Origin: Nereida sp024640765
GTDB taxonomy: Bacteria; Pseudomonadota; Alphaproteobacteria; Rhodobacterales; Rhodobacteraceae
DNA: 62,714 bases
Direction of reading: 5' to 3'
Assembly (NCBI GenBank): GCA_024640765.1
Contig: JAHEEK010000007.1
Span: 1 to 62,714, forward strand
Both the position numbers and the translations under genes were made by a program. Positions 44,716 to 53,428 of the stretch are shown here, in pieces (position 1 is the stretch's first letter; each line of letters opens with the position of its first letter). Below the pieces are notes generated by a model. It worked only from the letters and a program-made list of their open reading frames with translations, was not told the origin of the DNA and searched no databases.

Positions 44716-46488
44716 ATGACGATTGATCAAATTATCCTTTTCACTCTTTTTGGTGCCGTGTTCGGCATGCTTCTTTGGGGGCGGTTTCGCTATGATCTGG
44801 TGGCGTTTGCGGCCCTGATGATCGGGGTAGTATTAGGCGTTGTGCCTACCAAGGATGCGTTCAGCGGTTTCGGTCATCCAGCCACTTTGGTGGTAGCCCT
44901 CGTTTTGATTGTGTCTGCGGGTCTGGTCAAATCAGGCGCGGTTTACTTGATCACCCGCACGTTGGTGGACGCCACACGTGGACTTGGCGGTCATATCGCG
45001 TTAATGGGCGGCATTGGCGGAGTGTTATCGGCCTTTATGAACAACGTTGCTGCCCTTGCACTTTTGATGCCAGTCGACATTCAAACCGCGCGCAAAGCAG
45101 GCCGCGCGCCGGGGCTGTCCCTGATGCCTTTATCGTTTGCGACAATTCTTGGGGGCATGGCCACGCTGATTGGGACACCCCCGAATATCATCATTGCAAC
45201 GATCCGCGAAGAAAACCTTGGTGAGCCGTTCAAGATGTTCGACTTCGCCCCTGTTGGCGGGATAACGGCCATCGCCGGTTTGGCATTTGTCGCGCTAATC
45301 GGGTGGCGGTTGATCCCCAGCAAAGCCGATAGCACCAACGCCGCAGATGAGTTTGCCTCATACATCGCCGAGTTGACTGTATCTGAGGACAGCAAACATA
45401 TCGGCAAAACCGTGGACGAGCTTGATGAGGTGGCCGAAAAAAACGACGTGGCAATTTTGGGACTGATCCGCGATGGCAAGCGCCTGCGCGGGCTGTCCAA
45501 AACCCGCACGTTGAAAGCGGCGGACGCCTTAGTGATCGAAGCCTCCCCCGAGGCGTTGGATGAATTTCGTGCAGCACTTTCGTTGGATTTTGCAGATGAA
45601 CGCCGCGAAGAATTACTACGCGCCGATGGGGCCGGACTAAACGTCATAGAAATTGTTGTGACCGATGGGTCACGTCTGAACGGCCGTACCGCGCAGGCCG
45701 TGGGTATGTCATGGCGACGGCGTGCCATTTTGATGGGCATCAGCCGCGAAGGTCGCGCAATCAAAAGCCAAATCCGCCAAACACCCCTTAAACCTGGTGA
45801 TATCTTACTGGTGTTGCTGCCCGATGGAACCGAGGCGGATGTCACTGATTGGCTTGGATGTCTGCCCCTTGCGGATCGTGGCCTTAGTGTGACCCAAGAC
45901 AATAAAGTTTGGGTGGCGATTGGACTTTTCGCAGCTGCGGTCATTGCCGCCTCCCTTGGCTGGATTTATCTGCCCATCGCCCTTGGGATTGTGGTGATCG
46001 GTTTTGTTTTGTTGAAAATAATTCCGATCCGCGAGGTTTATGACCATATCGAATGGCCCGTGGTGGTCCTGCTTGGTTCAATGATCCCTCTTGGCGCTGC
46101 TCTTGAGACATCGGGCGGCACAGAATTGATCGCGGACGGCTTGATTGATCTGACCACGGGCCTGCCCGCATGGGCCATTTTGACAGTGCTGATGATTGTA
46201 ACCATGACCCTGTCTGACGTGCTGAACAACACCGCAACAACCATTGTGGCCGCCCCGATTGGCATCCAGATGGCGCAGTCTTTGAGCGTGAACCCCGATC
46301 CATTTTTGATGGCTGTGGCAGTGGCCGCATCATCGGCGTTTCTCACCCCAATCGGGCACAAGAACAATACCCTTATTCTGGGGCCCGGGGGCTACAGTTT
46401 CGGGGACTACTGGCGGATGGGATTACCGCTTGAAATTCTTGTTGTCGGTGTGTCCATACCAGCCATCTTGGTGTTCTGGCCGCTATAA
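44716..46488 (+). CDS. SLC13-type permease with two TrkA-C domains (first of a convergent pair)
   Basis: A 590-residue permease of the SLC13/DASS/ArsB superfamily with about eleven helices. The membrane halves are interrupted by two TrkA_C (RCK_C) domains at about residues 200-380. Each half has a substrate motif: G-T-P-P-N in TLIGTPPN and N-N-T-A-T in SDVLNNTATT. Such proteins move sulfate, dicarboxylates or silicate by sodium symport; the exact substrate is not known. The ATG at 44716 has GGAG nine bases upstream. Confidence 0.88.
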   Translation: MTIDQIILFTLFGAVFGMLLWGRFRYDLVAFAALMIGVVLGVVPTKDAFSGFGHPATLVVALVLIVSAGLVKSGAVYLITRTLVDATRGLGGHIALMGGIGGVLSAFMNNVAALALLMPVDIQTARKAGRAPGLSLMPLSFATILGGMATLIGTPPNIIIATIREENLGEPFKMFDFAPVGGITAIAGLAFVALIGWRLIPSKADSTNAADEFASYIAELTVSEDSKHIGKTVDELDEVAEKNDVAILGLIRDGKRLRGLSKTRTLKAADALVIEASPEALDEFRAALSLDFADERREELLRADGAGLNVIEIVVTDGSRLNGRTAQAVGMSWRRRAILMGISREGRAIKSQIRQTPLKPGDILLVLLPDGTEADVTDWLGCLPLADRGLSVTQDNKVWVAIGLFAAAVIAASLGWIYLPIALGIVVIGFVLLKIIPIREVYDHIEWPVVVLLGSMIPLGAALETSGGTELIADGLIDLTTGLPAWAILTVLMIVTMTLSDVLNNTATTIVAAPIGIQMAQSLSVNPDPFLMAVAVAASSAFLTPIGHKNNTLILGPGGYSFGDYWRMGLPLEILVVGVSIPAILVFWPL

Positions 46489-46496
46489 CTACGCAG

Positions 46497-48278
46497 CTAG
46501 AACGGCCACAGGATTGGAATAATCGCACTTGCCAGCACACCGATTGACAGGTTCAGCGGAATACCCACCCGCATGAAATCTTTGAAATGATATCCACCGG
46601 GACCATACACCAGCATATTCGTTTGATAGCCTATTGGCGTGGCAAAACTGGCGCTGGCCGCAACCATCACGGCCACAACCAGCGGGCGCGGATCAATCCC
46701 TAATTGGGTCGCGACACCGATGGCCACGGGGGTAACAACCACGGCAACAGCGTTGTTGCTGACCAGCTCCGTTAAAACTGAGGTGATGAGATAAATCACC
46801 CACACCAACAAGAAGGGTGGCAAGATCGCCAAAGCGGGCTCAAGGATGCCAACGATCAACGACACCGCCCCCGATGATTGCAACGCAGCACCCACCGCGA
46901 GCATTGCAAAAATCAGCGCCAACAAACGGCCATCTACAAAACCAAAGGCCTCCTCTGCATCGATGCAGCGGGCGGCTAGAACAACTGCAACTGCGACAAT
47001 CGCCAACAAGAAAATCGGCGCAACACCAAGGCCAGCAAGAGCCACGATCGCGACAAGAGCCGCTAGGGCGATGGGCGCTTTGCTGCGGCGCAAGGCGCGG
47101 TCCGATGGCTGGCTGACGTCGACCAAATCCATCTCTTCGGCAAGGCGGGAAATATCTGCCGCTGCACCTTCTATCAGCAACGTGTCCCCGACCCGCACCA
47201 CAATGTCATCAAGGCCACGCCCGATGTTTTGGTTACGGCGGTGTACGGCCAAGGGATACACGCCAAAACGGCGACGCAGCCGCATGGCCCCAAGTGAACG
47301 ACCAACCATGTTACACCCCGGCGTGATCAACACCTCAACGGTGCTTGTCTCAACAGAGCTAAGCTTATCGACTGTTGCCACGTCTTTACTAGCTTGGATG
47401 CCCAGCAACTCGGACATCTCGGTGCGCAATACCACGCGGTCTCCTGCCTCAAGGCTGACGGATGGCAAATTGCGGCGCAAAGACAGATCTCCGCGCAGAA
47501 CATCAACCAGGCGCACACCTTCACGCTTGAACATATCCACGTTAACCACCTGCTGTCCGATCAACCCCGACCCTTCAGGCAGTGCGACTTCGGTGAAAAA
47601 CTTCATTTTGCTACGGCCGCCCAGAAGGCCCGCCATGCTGTCGCGATCAGGTAGCAGCATCGGTGCGATCACCCCAAGATACACCATACCCCACGCCACC
47701 AATATGATACCAAGAGGCGTGATCTCAAAGATTCTGAAAGGCGCCAGTCCTTCCGCACGCGCGACACCGTCTACTAGCAGGTTTGTCGACGTGCCGATCA
47801 ACGTCAGTGTGCCGCCCATTACCGCCGCATAGCTAAGCGGGATCAGAAGTTTCGAGGGTTTCTTGCCAAGCTTTTTGGCCAATTGGATAAACACAGGGAT
47901 CATCACAACAACCACAGGCGTGTTGCTGACAAACGCGCTGGCAATCACCGCGAACCCGATCAGCCCACCCACCGCGAGGGCAGGGTTTTTATCCGCATGC
48001 CGCTCGGCCAAATGGGTAAAAGCCGCCAAAGCGCCGGTGCGCACCAAAGCCCCCATCACGATAAACATCGCGGCAATTGTCCACGGCGCGGGGTTGGCCA
48101 ACACATCCACCGCCGCCTGATAGGGCAACACACCCAAAGCCAAAAGCACCGCAACGCCCAAAATCGCGACCACTTCGGTGGGAAAGGCTTCGCGCATAAA
48201 CAGCACAAACATCCCCACAACGACCGCCAGCGTGATAACCGCTTGGCCCGTCTGCTCAAGGGATAAAAGTTCAATCAT
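46497..48278 (-). CDS. SLC13-type permease with TrkA-C domains (second of a convergent pair)
   Basis: A 593-residue paralogue of the preceding permease with the same plan: helices, two TrkA_C domains in the middle and helices. The substrate motifs differ: G-T-S-T-N in TLIGTSTN and S-N-N-A-V in LVSNNAVAVVV, closer to the classical S-N-T form. The C-terminus (FATPIGYQTNMLVYGPGGYHF) is typical. It is tail to tail with its paralogue, eight bases apart. Sulfate or dicarboxylate transport is possible but unproven. Confidence 0.88.
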   Translation of the reverse strand: MIELLSLEQTGQAVITLAVVVGMFVLFMREAFPTEVVAILGVAVLLALGVLPYQAAVDVLANPAPWTIAAMFIVMGALVRTGALAAFTHLAERHADKNPALAVGGLIGFAVIASAFVSNTPVVVVMIPVFIQLAKKLGKKPSKLLIPLSYAAVMGGTLTLIGTSTNLLVDGVARAEGLAPFRIFEITPLGIILVAWGMVYLGVIAPMLLPDRDSMAGLLGGRSKMKFFTEVALPEGSGLIGQQVVNVDMFKREGVRLVDVLRGDLSLRRNLPSVSLEAGDRVVLRTEMSELLGIQASKDVATVDKLSSVETSTVEVLITPGCNMVGRSLGAMRLRRRFGVYPLAVHRRNQNIGRGLDDIVVRVGDTLLIEGAAADISRLAEEMDLVDVSQPSDRALRRSKAPIALAALVAIVALAGLGVAPIFLLAIVAVAVVLAARCIDAEEAFGFVDGRLLALIFAMLAVGAALQSSGAVSLIVGILEPALAILPPFLLVWVIYLITSVLTELVSNNAVAVVVTPVAIGVATQLGIDPRPLVVAVMVAASASFATPIGYQTNMLVYGPGGYHFKDFMRVGIPLNLSIGVLASAIIPILWPF

Positions 48279-48386
48279 GATGCTACCTTACTCAATAGAC
48301 TTGTCCGTAAGTATAGCGCGTCTGTCTTGCGCGCAAAAGAAATGCTTGCGCGTGCCTCAGGCTTATTTTTGCGAGGTGAAAACGAT

Positions 48387-49211
48387 CTAAGTCAGCGGGC
48401 TTGGCCCAGATTGCTGAAGCCGTCCCCCGATGCGCACCATCTCGACGTGCAGCGCCTTTCCCGTGGCATCATCAGTCTCAACATATAGGCCCGCGCACGT
48501 GCCCGCCTCAGCCGCCGGTTCAAAACGCCCCTTACCCATGCCCGTCACGAAACGGCGCAACGGTTCTTTTTTGTCCATACCAATCACCGAGTTGTAATCG
48601 CCGCACATGCCGGCATCTGCCTGAAACGCTGTACCGCTTGGCAAAATCTGCGCATCACCGGTTGGCACATGGGTGTGCGTCCCCACAACGACGCTGGCGC
48701 GCCCGTCACAGAAATGCCCCATGGCCATCTTCTCGGATGTTGCCTCGCAATGCACATCGACCAAAATGGCCTGCACCTGACCGCCCAGTGGGTGGCGCGA
48801 CAAAACCGCATCGATGGCCGAAAACGGATCATCAAACGCACGTTTCATGAAGACTTGCCCCAAAACCTGAGTAACCAAAATACGCTTGCGGCTGGCGGTT
48901 TCGAAAATGCGCACGCCGCGGCCCGGTGCTTGCTTGGCAAAGTTCAAAGGGCGAATGATGCTGGTCTCTTTTTCAGCGTATTGAAGCATGTCGCGCTGAT
49001 CAAAAGCATGATCGCCAAGCGTCACACAATCGGCTCCTGCTTCAAACAGCAACTTGGCATGGGCTTCGTTCAGACCTGCGCCGTTAGTTGCATTTTCGCC
49101 GTTCACCACAATGAAATCGAGGCCCCATTGCGCGCGCATCTTTGGCAGATGTTCGACCACAGCACTGCGGCCAGAGCGGCCAACGACGTCACCTAAAAAG
49201 AGTATCTTCAT
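48387..49211 (-). CDS. ymdB: YmdB/TIGR00282 metallophosphoesterase
   Basis: A 274-residue dinuclear metallophosphoesterase. Metal and phosphate ligands are in FLGDVVGRSGR, VNGENATNGAG, LGDHAFDQRD, VDVHCEATSEK and GTHTHVPTGD. YmdB of Bacillus hydrolyses 2',3'-cyclic nucleotides and affects development; the role in alphaproteobacteria is not known. AGGGG precedes the ATG. It follows ygfA's partner genes on the same strand, with 66 bases between. Confidence 0.92.
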   Translation of the reverse strand: MKILFLGDVVGRSGRSAVVEHLPKMRAQWGLDFIVVNGENATNGAGLNEAHAKLLFEAGADCVTLGDHAFDQRDMLQYAEKETSIIRPLNFAKQAPGRGVRIFETASRKRILVTQVLGQVFMKRAFDDPFSAIDAVLSRHPLGGQVQAILVDVHCEATSEKMAMGHFCDGRASVVVGTHTHVPTGDAQILPSGTAFQADAGMCGDYNSVIGMDKKEPLRRFVTGMGKGRFEPAAEAGTCAGLYVETDDATGKALHVEMVRIGGRLQQSGPSPLT

Positions 49212-49277
49212 AGGGCCCCTGCCTAGGCCTAGTCGCCGGTGTGAGCAAGATGCGCGCTCAAATAATCCAACAAACGC

Positions 49278-49847
49278 CTATGGCGTGATCACGCCCTGTT
49301 CAGTCACAATCATGTTGAGCCGCTGATCTGTTGGCTCAAGCGGCAAGGCGTTTTGCTGTTGTGCACTATAAGCAAAGCCAATCGCCAACGTAGGACTCGC
49401 AGCGCGCAGCAACTCAAGCGTGCGGTCGTAAAAGCCGCCACCATAGCCCAAACGCCCGCCAGCGGCATCAAATGCGACGAGCGGCACGATCACAACTTCG
49501 GGGATCAACGTATCGCCCTTTTCGGGCACCATCGCCTTGAACGGGCCTTCGATCATTGGCGCGTCGGGCACCCACTCACGAAACGTCAGCGGTTTTCCCG
49601 CAGCCTCGATTACCGGCAAGCAAACTTTACCATGCGCAGCGGCCTCAGACATTGCAGGGCGCGGATCAATCTCGGTGTTGATGGGCCAGTACCCAGCGAC
49701 GCAAGAACCGCGGTATCCCGCAAGAACCTCACTTAGCACACCCGCAGCCGCGTCTGTGCTGGCGTCATGGGCAATACGGCGGGCGGCAAAAGCAGTGGCG
49801 CGTGCGGCCTTTTTCAACGAAGCCAGTTCGTTTTCAGCGCTGTTCAT
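49278..49847 (-). CDS. ygfA: 5-formyltetrahydrofolate cyclo-ligase
   Basis: Converts 5-formyl-THF to methenyl-THF using ATP. The 189 residues end the typical segment GGRLGYGGGFYDRTLE, the main family signature, after PLVAFDAAGGRLG. In many proteobacteria 6S RNA sits beside this gene, but the 66-base gap to ymdB and the overlap with mgtE leave no room for it here. The start overlaps the mgtE stop by four bases. Confidence 0.92.
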   Translation of the reverse strand: MNSAENELASLKKAARATAFAARRIAHDASTDAAAGVLSEVLAGYRGSCVAGYWPINTEIDPRPAMSEAAAHGKVCLPVIEAAGKPLTFREWVPDAPMIEGPFKAMVPEKGDTLIPEVVIVPLVAFDAAGGRLGYGGGFYDRTLELLRAASPTLAIGFAYSAQQQNALPLEPTDQRLNMIVTEQGVITP

Positions 49848-51226
49848 AACAGCACCATCGCAGCCAAGCCGAGAAAAGCGAAAAAGCCTACAACATCCGT
49901 AACGGTGGTCACAAAAGCACCAGAGGCAAGCGCAGGATCAACGCCCAGCTTTTCGAGCACCACCGGAATGACCGTGCCCGCGAGCCCCGCAATGACCAAA
50001 TTGATCACCATGGCCACACCGATGACAGCCCCCAACACGGGCGAGCCGAACCACAGCACACCTACCACGCCCATCACAACCGCAAAGATCAAACCGTTCA
50101 CCAAGCCCACCAAAACCTCGCGGCGGATAACACGCCACACGTTGCTGCCAGTCAAATCTTTGGTCGCAATCGCGCGCACAGCCACGGTCAATGACTGCGT
50201 GCCCGCATTACCGCCCATGGAGGCAACAATCGGCATCAATACCGCAAGGGCCACAAATTGCGCGATCACATCTTCAAACTGCGCGATTACGAGCGAGGCT
50301 AGGATCGCGGTGACCAAATTGACAGCCAACCAGGGGAAGCGGCGCTTGGTGGTCTCGATGACTTTGTCCGACAGCGACCCCTCCCCCACACCTGCAAGCC
50401 GCAGGATATCTTCTTCGTGTTCTTCATCCAGTACGGCCATGGCGTCATCTATCGTGATGATGCCCACAAGGCGCTCGTCAGCGTCCACAACAGGCGCCGA
50501 AATGAGGTGATATTGGTTGAACGCATAGGCCACATCGCCTTCGTCCTGATCTACGTGGAACGTTCGGAAACTGCCCTCAACGATCTCAGTCAGATTTGTG
50601 TCGCGGCGTGAGCCCAAAAGCTTGCCGAGTGTCACATATCCCACGGGCTTCATGCGCGGATCCGTCAGAACCACGTGATAAAAATCATCCGGCAGATCAT
50701 CTTCATTTCGCAGAAAATCAATGGCTTGGCCGACTTTCCAATGCTGCGGGGCCATAACGACCTCACGCTGCATCAAACGGCCAGCGGATTCCTCGGGGTA
50801 TGAAAGTGACTGCTCAACCGCGACGCGGTCCGCATCATCAAGCGCCTCAAGCACCGCGCCCTGTTGCTCGGCGCCCATGTCCTCAAGCAGGTCAACAACG
50901 TCGTCAGTTTCAAGATCGCGCACCGCTGAGGCAAGCTCTTGCGGCTCAAGCCCATCAATGACCCCTTCGCGCAGGCTTTCTTCCAGCTCGGACAGAACAT
51001 CGCCGTCCACGCCGCCCTTCCAAACCGACAACAAACGCGACCGCGCGCTGTCATCAATTTGCTCAAGGTAGTCGGCAATATCGGCGGGGTGGAGCGGCTC
51101 CATCAGAACCGAGATTGCATCCCCATCTTGCTCCTCAACGGCCTCGCGTACGGCCGAAGCAAACCGTCCATCAAGGGCGAAATCACCGGCGTCACTCATG
51201 GATGCTGTGCTGTCGTGCTCGGCCAT
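49844..51226 (-). CDS. mgtE: MgtE-type magnesium transporter
   Basis: A 460-residue Mg2+ channel. It has the cytosolic N domain (superhelix, about residues 20-135; LHPADIADYLEQID is the family's start), two CBS domains (about 140-265; with AFNQYHLISAPVVDADERLVG) and five C-terminal helices including GGNAGTQSLTVAVRAIA, whose N-A-G-T-Q motif forms the pore. The ATG at 51226 is preferred over a frame starting 54 bases earlier. It overlaps ygfA by four bases. Confidence 0.92.
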   Translation of the reverse strand: MAEHDSTASMSDAGDFALDGRFASAVREAVEEQDGDAISVLMEPLHPADIADYLEQIDDSARSRLLSVWKGGVDGDVLSELEESLREGVIDGLEPQELASAVRDLETDDVVDLLEDMGAEQQGAVLEALDDADRVAVEQSLSYPEESAGRLMQREVVMAPQHWKVGQAIDFLRNEDDLPDDFYHVVLTDPRMKPVGYVTLGKLLGSRRDTNLTEIVEGSFRTFHVDQDEGDVAYAFNQYHLISAPVVDADERLVGIITIDDAMAVLDEEHEEDILRLAGVGEGSLSDKVIETTKRRFPWLAVNLVTAILASLVIAQFEDVIAQFVALAVLMPIVASMGGNAGTQSLTVAVRAIATKDLTGSNVWRVIRREVLVGLVNGLIFAVVMGVVGVLWFGSPVLGAVIGVAMVINLVIAGLAGTVIPVVLEKLGVDPALASGAFVTTVTDVVGFFAFLGLAAMVLL

Positions 51227-51306
51227 TGTTGCCCCCATCGCCCTCGTCGCTGCGCCTCTTGTATGAAACGCGCGGGCCAATCAATCAACCGCGCAATCGC
51301 CCGAAC

Positions 51307-51785
51307 CTAGCGGCAGGGGGCGGCCAAAACCATTACCCAGTTATCGCCGTCTTGCGCCAAACCAAAAGCGCGGGCTTTGGGGTTAAAATATTGGCGCTGT
51401 GCCCCGCAGAGCCCAGCCATGCAGCCAACACAGCTGCCTCACTGGGCAACGTGTTGGCAATGTTTTCTGCAGCAAAACAGGCATCGTAACCGGTCATTTT
51501 CACGCGCTGCAGCACGTTAGAACCGCTTGAGCCGCGATGCGAGAAAAAACCAACAGTGCTCATGTCTGAGGCATGGGCCAGTGCTGCGCGGTCCACTCGC
51601 GTATCACGCACAACCGCGGGCACACTGTTGCGCAACCTGTTTTGATTAACCGTGAGAAGAAAATCGCCCTGTACCGCGGACAGCTCTGCGTATTGCTCAC
51701 CCTCAATTACGATGAGCCGTAAATTACCGCCAACAGTGCATCCGCTTAGGGCCAAAATACACGCCCCGATCCATACTCGTAACAT
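51307..51785 (-). pseudogene. CAP-domain lipoprotein, frameshifted near its end
   Basis: A CAP/SCP-domain lipoprotein (lipobox L-S-G-C16). The domain runs from LLTVNQNRLRNSVPAVV through ALAHASDMSTVGFFSHRGS to AWLGSAGHSANILTP. In the original frame it then runs to a stop at 51333 with unrelated residues. In the next frame the usual CAP end is seen (ARAFGLAQDGDNWVMVLAAP, then CR), stopping at 51307. One extra base in the C4-A3 tract near 51382 restores one frame. The bounds given cover both parts. It may be a pseudogene or an assembly error. Confidence 0.74.
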
Positions 51786-51798
51786 CTTTCACCCCTTA

Positions 51799-52620
51799 CT
51801 AAACGCTATCGTTAAACGGCTCCAAAATCTTCAACGCCTCAGCGAGAACCTGCGCATTTGCGGCAGCGACAACCCTCCCGCCGTGATGGGCCACACCCCC
51901 GTCCCAGCTTGTCACGACACCGCCCGCGGCCTCGATCACCCCGATCGGACCCGCTATATCATAAGCATTCAACCCCGCTTCGATTACTAAATCAACCTGA
52001 CCCCTCGCAACCAAAGCATATCCGTAACAATCCATGCCAAACCGCGTTAGTTTGCACAGCTTCGAGACGGCCTCAAAACCCGCGCGTTCAACAGGACTGC
52101 CCACTTCAGGAAAGGTGCTGAGCAAAATCGCATCGCCAAGTGCCGTCGTCTGGGTCGATGCACGCAGCGGCATTTCGCCGTGCGGTCCGCTCATCCGTGC
52201 GGTGCCAAACCCACCCACGAAACGCTCGCCAATATACGGCTGATCAATCACGCCAAGCAAAACACCGCCCTCATCTTGCAGAGCAATCAACACGCCCCAA
52301 GTCGGCGTGCCACTAATGAACCCGCGTGTGCCATCAATCGGATCAAGCACCCACGTCAGCCCCGACGTGCCAGAGGTCGCGCCGTATTCCTCGCCCAAAA
52401 TCCCGTCATCGGGCCGCAAAGTTGCGAAAACGTCCCGCATCGCACGCTCGGCGGCGCGGTCTGCTTCGGTCACAGGGTCAAAATCGGATGGGCGCTTGTT
52501 GTCCACGACCAGCGGCGCGCGGAAATATGGCAGGATCACATCACGCGCCGCATCTGCTGCGGCATGTGCGGCGTTGATCAAAGCGCGTTGCAGGTCTGGA
52601 TCAATCGTGCGGCGGTCCAT
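51799..52620 (-). CDS. hisN: HisN-type histidinol-phosphatase (inositol monophosphatase family)
   Basis: A 273-residue Mg-dependent, Li-sensitive phosphatase fold. Motifs are FDPVTEADRAAE with GEEYG (metal site 1), WVLDPIDGTRGFI (D-P-I-D-G-T) and AYDIAGPIGVIEAAGG (site 3, with D). R-G-F-I after D-G-T is typical for HisN, the histidine-pathway enzyme of organisms lacking HisB-N. Inositol-phosphate or CysQ-type activity remains possible. It starts on the same strand as and just before the CAP gene. Confidence 0.86.
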   Translation of the reverse strand: MDRRTIDPDLQRALINAAHAAADAARDVILPYFRAPLVVDNKRPSDFDPVTEADRAAERAMRDVFATLRPDDGILGEEYGATSGTSGLTWVLDPIDGTRGFISGTPTWGVLIALQDEGGVLLGVIDQPYIGERFVGGFGTARMSGPHGEMPLRASTQTTALGDAILLSTFPEVGSPVERAGFEAVSKLCKLTRFGMDCYGYALVARGQVDLVIEAGLNAYDIAGPIGVIEAAGGVVTSWDGGVAHHGGRVVAAANAQVLAEALKILEPFNDSV

Positions 52621-52730
52621 GTGCGGCGCTCCATCAAAAGCAAAAAGGGCACCCTACGGCGCCCCAAAGACTTACAGCAGACCCGCTGCCCTATTCAAGA
52701 GATCCCGAGCATGAAGAACGGTAAGCTGCG

Positions 52731-53081
52731 CTACGCAACGTCGCTGAGGACACGCGCGAGATCAAACAGCTTGCGGCGCTGGTTTTCTGGAATGGCGTAA
52801 TATGTGCGCACCAATTCCATCGCCTCTTTTTCGGCAAACATGTCATCAACCTCAGTGGTTGGCGTGTCTGCACCGTCAAAGAAAAAGCTAACAGGGCAAT
52901 CAAGCGCCCCGCCAATGTCCCAAAGTCGAGACGCAGAAACCCGATTTGCACCGGTCTCGTATTTTTGGATCTGCTGGAACTTGATCCCGACAGCTTCCGC
53001 CAATTGCTGTTGGGTCATCCCCACCAGCCAGCGCCGATGACGGATCCGTTTCCCAACATGTTCGTCGACGTGATGCGTCAT
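52731..53081 (-). CDS. XRE-family regulator
   Basis: A 116-residue regulator with a Cro/CI helix-turn-helix at about residues 10-68 (RIRHRRWLVGMTQQQLAEAV, then FQQIQKYETGANRVSASRLW). The C-terminal 45 residues are helical and acidic, ending with RKLFDLARVLSDVA. Such proteins are common in Rhodobacteraceae and Caulobacter (several per genome), targets unknown. The AT-rich gap before it contains dyads it could bind. Confidence 0.85.
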   Translation of the reverse strand: MTHHVDEHVGKRIRHRRWLVGMTQQQLAEAVGIKFQQIQKYETGANRVSASRLWDIGGALDCPVSFFFDGADTPTTEVDDMFAEKEAMELVRTYYAIPENQRRKLFDLARVLSDVA

Positions 53082-53172
53082 AAATTCACTCCACCTCTGA
53101 TTTCATAGCAATTACCACAAGCAACCCATGCGACAAATCACAAAAAAATCACGCTGCTGTAGCCAAAAAATT

Positions 53173-53194
53173 TCAATGTGATGCAATACATTGA
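53173..53194. promoter_or_regulatory. Perfect dyad TCAATGT-N8-ACATTGA
   Basis: Seven-base arms at 53173-53179 and 53188-53194 with eight bases between, about 95 bases before the XRE gene start. Candidate operator; the binding protein is not known. Confidence 0.4.
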
Positions 53195-53328
53195 TAATGT
53201 TATAGATAACTAGCCTCTATTATTGAATATGTGCGTGAATATCTTTCGAAACAAGAAAATATTCAAAATCCTGCATTTGTGGTACATATTTGACACCTTG
53301 CCCCTACGTCACGTCACTGTATCCATTG

Positions 53329-53360
53329 GTATGCAATTAAACAGCATACAAAATTGTATG
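53329..53360. promoter_or_regulatory. Cluster of GTATG-type half-sites before the oxidoreductase
   Basis: GTATGC (53329-53334) pairs with GCATAC (53344-53349), and CATACAA (53345-53351) pairs with TTGTATG (53354-53360), so three half-sites form two overlapping dyads. It lies about 70 bases before the ATG of the oxidoreductase. Confidence 0.42.
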
Positions 53361-53428
53361 GGAAATTTTACAAAAGCACCCTTTTGTCCCTAACGATTCG
53401 CCTGAATGCTCAACCAATGAGGCCCGAT

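Larger units (their letters stand above)
53082..53428. other. AT-rich intergenic region with several dyads
   Basis: A 347-base gap between the divergent XRE and quinone oxidoreductase genes, distinctly richer in A+T than the rest of the window. It holds an inverted repeat at 53173-53194, two GAATAT copies twelve bases apart (53225-53230, 53237-53242) with an inverted ATATTC at 53259-53264, a TTGACA at 53290-53295, tandem ACGTC at 53306-53315 and a dyad cluster at 53329-53360. No coding frame of sense was found. Confidence 0.6.

Noticed and set aside
49212..49277. 6S RNA beside the folate cyclo-ligase gene
   Set aside because: The gap is only 66 bases and the other side overlaps mgtE; no 6S-like hairpin was seen.
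53354..53428. 25-codon extension of the oxidoreductase gene
   Set aside because: It would run through the GTATG dyads; the ATG at 53429 has a ribosome site and a standard family start.
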